DNA from: Terriglobales bacterium
GTDB lineage: Bacteria; Acidobacteriota; Terriglobia; Terriglobales; Acidobacteriaceae
Length of the DNA: 45,790 nt
Assembly: GCA_025451215.1 (NCBI GenBank)
Contig: JANWKU010000152.1
Span: forward strand, 1 to 45,790
Direction: 5' to 3'
Below the pieces are notes generated by a model. The model was not told where the DNA came from and searched no databases. It saw only the letters and a program-made list of their open reading frames with translations. Position 1 is the stretch's first letter, and each line of letters begins with the position of its first letter. Position numbers and translations under genes: made by a program. Shown piece after piece: positions 41,749-45,790 of this stretch.

Positions 41749-43017
41749 CTAGGTGAGAAACAGCCGTCCGTGGCTCATTTTGTGCTGCAAGGTCGCAGCC
41801 AACTGGTCCACGTCCGTAGGCCCAAGATTCACAATGCCCTGATCTTCCATGAATGGGAACTGGTTGCTGCCCGCCGAGTCGCGGCGTATTTGCACTAACA
41901 GCGCCTGCACGACGTTGGGATCGAACTTCTGCGGCGTCATGCGGATAATTTCGTTTAAGCAAGTTCCCAGAGACATGGGATCGCGGTAGGGGCGCTCGCT
42001 CATCATGGCGTCAAAAGTGTCGGCCAGCGCGATCACCCGCACCGGCATGGAGAGCTCATCACTTCTCAGGCTGTCGGGATAACCAGAGCCGTCGGCGCGT
42101 TCATGGTGCCAGCGAACGATTTCCGGAATTTGCGGCCAGGGGAATTGCACTCCGTGGACGATCTGATGGCCCACGACCGTGTGGTCAGCCATCTCGCGAA
42201 ATTCTTCCGGATCAAGCGCGCCGGGCTTGCCGAAGAGCCGCTTGTCCACGGCAACCTTTCCGATATCGTGCAGATATCCCGCGGAGCGCAGCGCGGAAAC
42301 GTCTTCATGAGTCATGCCCATGGCTTCGCCCATGGCGGCGGCGTAGCGGGCCACGCGCATGGAGTGGCCGTGAATGTTGACGTGCTTTACGTCAATGGCG
42401 GCGGCAAACGCCTGCAAGGCATTGTCATAGAAGCCGTGCAGCGATGCCATAAGGCGAAGATTTTCGGAGACTCTTTGGGCAATCGTTTCCGTCAACGAAT
42501 GATTCTGAATGGCCAGCGCCACGTAATTGCAAAGCAGTTCGAGCGCGCCCAGTTCTCCGCTGTCATAAACCGCGTCGCCAACACTTCGTCCCAGGGCAAC
42601 CACGCCAACCAATTTGCCGCCATTCTTTAACGGAGCGAGGCACTTGAACAATTCCGGAGCAACATTTCCATTTGAGCTTAGGAAAGTATCGTGGCTGCCC
42701 GAAGAAGCGCTTCCGGAAGAAAGAATGATGGGCCCATGCGAGGAACTCAGCGCATGCACATGCCGGGGAAGCAGCGGCATGACTGCCGGCTCGGGCATAA
42801 GCGCGAAACCTTCCGACGCCAGAGAGCGCAGGAGCGCAGGGCGGTCGCTGAAGGCGAACAGCACAACTTCTCGCGCACCGCCAGCCTCCATGAGCGCGGA
42901 GGCCATGGCGCGCGCGGTCTGCGCGAAGTCGCGTTCTCCGGTCAAGGCGGGGCCGAGGTCGGAGAGCGCCTCAACCGTGCGCAACAGCCGGCGGAAATTT
43001 TCTTTTTGTATAGCCAC
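41749..43017 (-). CDS. GAF-HD-GYP protein, probable c-di-GMP phosphodiesterase
   Basis: A protein of about 422 residues from the GTG at 43017 (VAIQKENFRRLL); a GTG at 43059 would add 14. Residues about 15-175 form a GAF-like sensor. The HD-GYP domain follows with its motifs in order: HGHSMRVARYA, YLHDIGKVAVD (HD), DHTVVGHQI, RWHHERADGSGYPDSL (HHE and GYP) and ALADTFDAMMSERPY. The family hydrolyses c-di-GMP to GMP or pGpG. With the REC-PilZ protein it points to c-di-GMP control in this neighbourhood. It is upstream of the DUF1800 gene on the same strand, 130 bp away. Confidence 0.93.
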   Translation of the reverse strand: MAIQKENFRRLLRTVEALSDLGPALTGERDFAQTARAMASALMEAGGAREVVLFAFSDRPALLRSLASEGFALMPEPAVMPLLPRHVHALSSSHGPIILSSGSASSGSHDTFLSSNGNVAPELFKCLAPLKNGGKLVGVVALGRSVGDAVYDSGELGALELLCNYVALAIQNHSLTETIAQRVSENLRLMASLHGFYDNALQAFAAAIDVKHVNIHGHSMRVARYAAAMGEAMGMTHEDVSALRSAGYLHDIGKVAVDKRLFGKPGALDPEEFREMADHTVVGHQIVHGVQFPWPQIPEIVRWHHERADGSGYPDSLRSDELSMPVRVIALADTFDAMMSERPYRDPMSLGTCLNEIIRMTPQKFDPNVVQALLVQIRRDSAGSNQFPFMEDQGIVNLGPTDVDQLAATLQHKMSHGRLFLT

Positions 43018-43123
43018 GCCTGACGAGTGGCGGAACCCAGAGCAACTTGAGAGTAACACGCTGTGTATGGAGGGAGTTAGAGCAGGTTTGTTAGTTAGTT
43101 TGGTGCAGAGGAGTGCTCCAAAT

Positions 43124-43687
43124 TTAACGTTGGATGGCCTTAAAAGTCATATGCTCGGCGGCACTTTTGTGTTCTCGCTTCCAGTGCAAAAATAATTCGC
43201 CGTAGCTTTGCGTAATGTAATCGCCGGGTTGGATGCCTAAAAGCCGCGCGGTAGCGTCAATCCAGTGCGGAGGACCTTCGATTTCACCAAAATTTCCGAT
43301 GGGCGTTTCATCCAGCACAACGGCGCCCTTGCCGTCCGTCCAGGAGGCACGGAATTTTTCATACCGGAATAATGGTTTATAGCCAAGCGCGAGAATGATA
43401 GCTTCCATCCGCGGGCCGTCGGCAACTTTGGTTTGGTTCTCAATGCGGGTTTTGTGCTTCCCTACTCTGCCTTTGCTTTTGTGCGTGAGTTCCCAATCGT
43501 TGCCATATTTTCGCAGGCGAAGGATTTCTCCGCGCTGGCGCAAGGGACTTCCTTCAAGATCGTAGAGCGTGTTCTGCTCATGCGTGCGGCGAGTGGCGAG
43601 GCGAAATTTTGCCTGCTTGAGCTTGCGCACGATGGAAGGAATGTTCCCGAGGCGGAATTTGATTTCGACTTCTTTGGGGGCGGGCAT
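43124..43687 (-). CDS. CYTH-domain protein (class IV adenylate cyclase / triphosphatase-like)
   Basis: A 187-residue protein of the CYTH superfamily. The signature ExExK is at the start (EVEIKF, Glu6, Glu8, Lys10). Basic residues lining the tunnel follow (LRQRGEILRLRKYG, LTHKSK), and then VVLDETPIGNFGEIEGPP and GIQPGDYITQSYGELF. This pattern is that of the CyaB/thiamine-triphosphatase-like branch, which acts on triphosphates with divalent metal. Whether it is a cyclase or a triphosphatase cannot be told from sequence. It stands 27 bp after the DedA-rhodanese gene on the same strand. Confidence 0.9.
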   Translation of the reverse strand: MPAPKEVEIKFRLGNIPSIVRKLKQAKFRLATRRTHEQNTLYDLEGSPLRQRGEILRLRKYGNDWELTHKSKGRVGKHKTRIENQTKVADGPRMEAIILALGYKPLFRYEKFRASWTDGKGAVVLDETPIGNFGEIEGPPHWIDATARLLGIQPGDYITQSYGELFLHWKREHKSAAEHMTFKAIQR

Positions 43688-43714
43688 GCGACTTAGTATA
43701 GATGCAGTAAGTAA

Positions 43715-44686
43715 CTACGAAAACGTGGGCAGCTTCACAAGATCCGTACCCGGTACGCCTTCCATGGGCAGTCCAGCTTTGCGCCATGCGCCCAGGCCGC
43801 CGACGATGACATCCGCGTTGTATCCCTTCTCGCGTAACAGGTGAGCGACGCGCGCGCTGGTGGCATCGCGAGCGCAGGTGCAATAGACATAAATCTCTTT
43901 TTCTTTGGAAATGTGCTTGATCTCTTCGCCAAAGTTGTTTGGCTCAAAGCGGACAGACCCTTGAATGCGCAGCGCGCCGGAGTCGTAGTAGCCGTGGCTG
44001 CGCACGTCGAGCAGCAGGATATTTGCTTTCTCGCCGGAGTCAAGCTTGTGCGCCAGCTCTTCCACCTGAATTCGCGGGACGACGCGATAGACACGGTTCT
44101 TGTAATAGATCCCAAGGCGATAAACGAAATAAGCGATCACCGCGACCAGAAGCACAACTTCAACGGTGCGGCCCGCAGCGATGAAGCCCCGGGTAATCGC
44201 GGCAAGAAAGTCGCGAAACACAAATCCAAGCATCAGATAAGCGAAAGCGTAAAGCGCCGCACCCATCAGGTCGAATTGCAGAAATTGCAGAGGGCGCATC
44301 TTCATGCTTCCGGCAAGCGGCGGCGCGATGGTGTTCACGCCGGGAATAAATTTGGCCATCACCAGGGTAATTTTGCCGCGCTTGTAAAACGATTCGGCCG
44401 AGCGCAGGATGCAGGTCTCCGGATTGACCGAAACGCGGCACAGAATGCCGAGCAGCGCCCATCCGGTATAGCGGCCCAGCGTGTACATGAGGAAATCTCC
44501 GCAGACCAGAGCAAACAGACAAATTACAAAGACCAGAGGCAGGTACATGGCATGCGATGCGCAAGCGGCCCCGGCAACGACCATTGCCAATGCAGCGGGA
44601 ATCGGCAGGCCGATGGCCTCAAATAAGACGGCAAGGAAGATGACTGCGTATCCGTGCTGCGCGATGGTGATGGCGGCATTGTGCAT
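43715..44686 (-). CDS. DedA-family membrane protein fused to a rhodanese domain
   Basis: A 323-residue protein. Residues 1-195 form a DedA/SNARE-associated membrane domain with about five spans (FLAVLFEAIGLPIPAALAMV, KFIPGVNTIAPPLAGSMKM). Family members include undecaprenyl-phosphate and phospholipid flippases. Residues about 205-315 are a rhodanese domain (ILLLDVRSHGYYDSGALRIQ) with a likely active Cys269 in YVYCTCARDATSARVA, then VGGLGAWRKAGLP. Such fusions occur in several phyla. It lies 49 bp after the polyprenyl synthase gene on the same strand, so a lipid-carrier recycling role is attractive but inferred. Confidence 0.92.
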   Translation of the reverse strand: MHNAAITIAQHGYAVIFLAVLFEAIGLPIPAALAMVVAGAACASHAMYLPLVFVICLFALVCGDFLMYTLGRYTGWALLGILCRVSVNPETCILRSAESFYKRGKITLVMAKFIPGVNTIAPPLAGSMKMRPLQFLQFDLMGAALYAFAYLMLGFVFRDFLAAITRGFIAAGRTVEVVLLVAVIAYFVYRLGIYYKNRVYRVVPRIQVEELAHKLDSGEKANILLLDVRSHGYYDSGALRIQGSVRFEPNNFGEEIKHISKEKEIYVYCTCARDATSARVAHLLREKGYNADVIVGGLGAWRKAGLPMEGVPGTDLVKLPTFS

Positions 44687-44735
44687 GTGGGTGCCTGAAC
44701 ATTAGATTGTGCACGGGCAGTTTGGATGCGCGGAG

Positions 44736-45683
44736 CTACTTTTCGCGGGCCACGACAAATTCCTGCGCCCAGAGCAGCGCGCGCTTGATTTCGGTGTCCG
44801 GGAAGGTGCAAATGGACTTCCGCGCCTGCTCCGCATATTGAGCGGCGCGGGCATGGGCCGCCTCCAGCGAATGGTATCTGCTTAAAATGTTCAGGATTTC
44901 CTCGTGCGTGACATGGTCAAAACCCCGGTCGTCGAGCACGGCTTTAATGGATTGCCGCTCCCCTGGAGTGCACCGCTCCAGCGCGTGAATGACTGCCATG
45001 GTGACTTTACCTTCGCGAAGATCACTTGCGACAGGCTTGCCGAGGACGCTTTCTGAAGCGGTGAGGTCGAGCACGTCGTCAACGATCTGGAAGGCCATGC
45101 CAAGGTTGCGTCCATATTGGGCAAGCGCTTCTTCCTGCTCCGGAGTTGCTCCGCCGAGGATCGCACCCATCCGCATACACACAGAAAACAGGCATGCGGT
45201 CTTGCGATAGATCAAATCGAAGTGCTCATCGAGCGAGATGAGCTTGCCTAGCTTTTCCATCTGCAGCAGCTCGCCTTCAACCATCTGCTGCGTGAGTTCA
45301 ATGAGCGTATCGAGGATGCGAAAGTTGCGCTCTTGAAGAGCAACCTTGAACGCCTGCATGTAAAGCCAATCACCGGCCAGCACGCACTTGGAATTCCCCC
45401 ATTGCGTGTTGGCGGCAGGCCGTCCGCGGCGTGTTTGCGCTTCATCAATAATGTCGTCGTGGACCAGAGTTGCCGTATGGATGATCTCAACCACGGCACC
45501 AAGCCGGACGGCGCCCCGGCCCTCGTAATTAAACATTTTGGAGGAAAGAAGAAGCAACGCCGGTCGCAGACGCTTGCCGCCGCCATTGCGCAGGTATTCG
45601 CCAATCTCGGTGATAGCTTCGACGTCAGAGACGGTGTCCCGTCCGAACTCACGCTCGATGGCTGCGAGGTCTTCGGCCAGCAT
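44736..45683 (-). CDS. Long-chain polyprenyl diphosphate synthase
   Basis: A protein of about 315 residues from the ATG at 45683 (MLAEDLAAIEREFG), with GGGAAAG upstream; a TTG at 45725 (LSTSTAINGKEIF) is a serious alternative. The frame is open to 45773, but that part crosses an 8-bp tandem repeat and is not protein-like. The synthase motifs are intact: GGGKRLRPALLLL, first Asp-rich motif HDDIIDEAQTRRG, GDWLYMQAF, and second Asp-rich motif FQIVDDVLDLTA. It makes octaprenyl- or longer all-trans diphosphates, most often the quinone side chain. Confidence 0.94.
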   Translation of the reverse strand: MLAEDLAAIEREFGRDTVSDVEAITEIGEYLRNGGGKRLRPALLLLSSKMFNYEGRGAVRLGAVVEIIHTATLVHDDIIDEAQTRRGRPAANTQWGNSKCVLAGDWLYMQAFKVALQERNFRILDTLIELTQQMVEGELLQMEKLGKLISLDEHFDLIYRKTACLFSVCMRMGAILGGATPEQEEALAQYGRNLGMAFQIVDDVLDLTASESVLGKPVASDLREGKVTMAVIHALERCTPGERQSIKAVLDDRGFDHVTHEEILNILSRYHSLEAAHARAAQYAEQARKSICTFPDTEIKRALLWAQEFVVAREK

Positions 45684-45742
45684 GGCGAAGATTTCTTTCC
45701 CGTTAATGGCGGTTGATGTGCTCAAATTAGTTTTACTTTCAC

Positions 45743-45766
45743 CACGGAGACTCGGAGGCACGGAGA
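45743..45766. repeat. 8-bp tandem repeat (three units)
   Basis: CACGGAGA, CTCGGAGG and CACGGAGA lie head to tail upstream of the polyprenyl synthase gene. Runs of this kind of CGGAG-type octamer are seen between genes in many environmental bacterial genomes. No function is known. Confidence 0.6.
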
Positions 45767-45790
45767 AAAACAAATATCTTCTAGCTCAAC

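Noticed and set aside
43841-44626. 261-codon frame on the plus strand
   Set aside because: Antisense to the DedA-rhodanese gene; no domain and low-complexity composition.

Overview
The window looks like a chromosomal segment of an Acidobacteriota bacterium, probably class Terriglobia. This is inferred from moderate GC content, the adjacent DUF1800/DUF1501 exported pair, stressosome genes, PilZ and HD-GYP signalling, a small orphan protein of a kind I associate with this phylum, and GC-TTTA-GC hairpin repeats. No phage, transposase, plasmid or CRISPR features were seen.

Positions 1-22324 form an exopolysaccharide (EPS) locus of the Wzx/Wzy type. Two SLBB/Poly_export outer-membrane exporters (a partial one at 1-1414 on the minus strand and a complete one at 3926-6520 on the plus strand) flank three small regulators whose receiver domains have lost the acidic pocket. 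A minus-strand run from 18113 down to 7650 encodes a chain-length (Wzz) protein, a B12-type radical SAM enzyme, a GT2, a flippase, two methyltransferases, two more GT2 enzymes and a polymerase. A GT4 enzyme (6605-7591) converges on it. A PAP2-Wzi fusion protein (18365-20881) and a polyprenyl glycosylphosphotransferase that starts the repeat unit (20930-22324) complete the pathway.

A tRNA-Leu(UAA) gene lies at 22692-22780. Downstream, minus-strand genes from 28906 to 22804 make a stressosome module in transcription order: RsbR, RsbS, RsbT, an RsbT-like/PP2C fusion, a hybrid kinase that itself begins with an RsbT-like ATPase, and a receiver-histidine kinase. Stress sensing therefore appears to feed into two-component signalling. 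A REC-PilZ-PilZ protein sits upstream (29238-30380).

Positions 30400-37200 hold an orphan 75-residue protein with a strong terminator, glmS (UDP-GlcNAc supply), an isolated purS, a small coiled-coil protein, a GAF-GAF-sigma54 activator, and an FNR-like regulator with a plausible iron-sulfur cysteine set. Positions 37200-39545 are rich in repeats (a 14-bp tandem array and GC-TTTA-GC hairpins) around a Rieske protein and the DUF1501 gene. The last part has DUF1800, a GAF/HD-GYP phosphodiesterase, a CYTH protein, a DedA-rhodanese fusion and a long-chain polyprenyl diphosphate synthase.

Taken together the segment links EPS assembly on a polyprenyl carrier with stress, c-di-GMP and redox signalling. 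The functional links between modules are inference from proximity.
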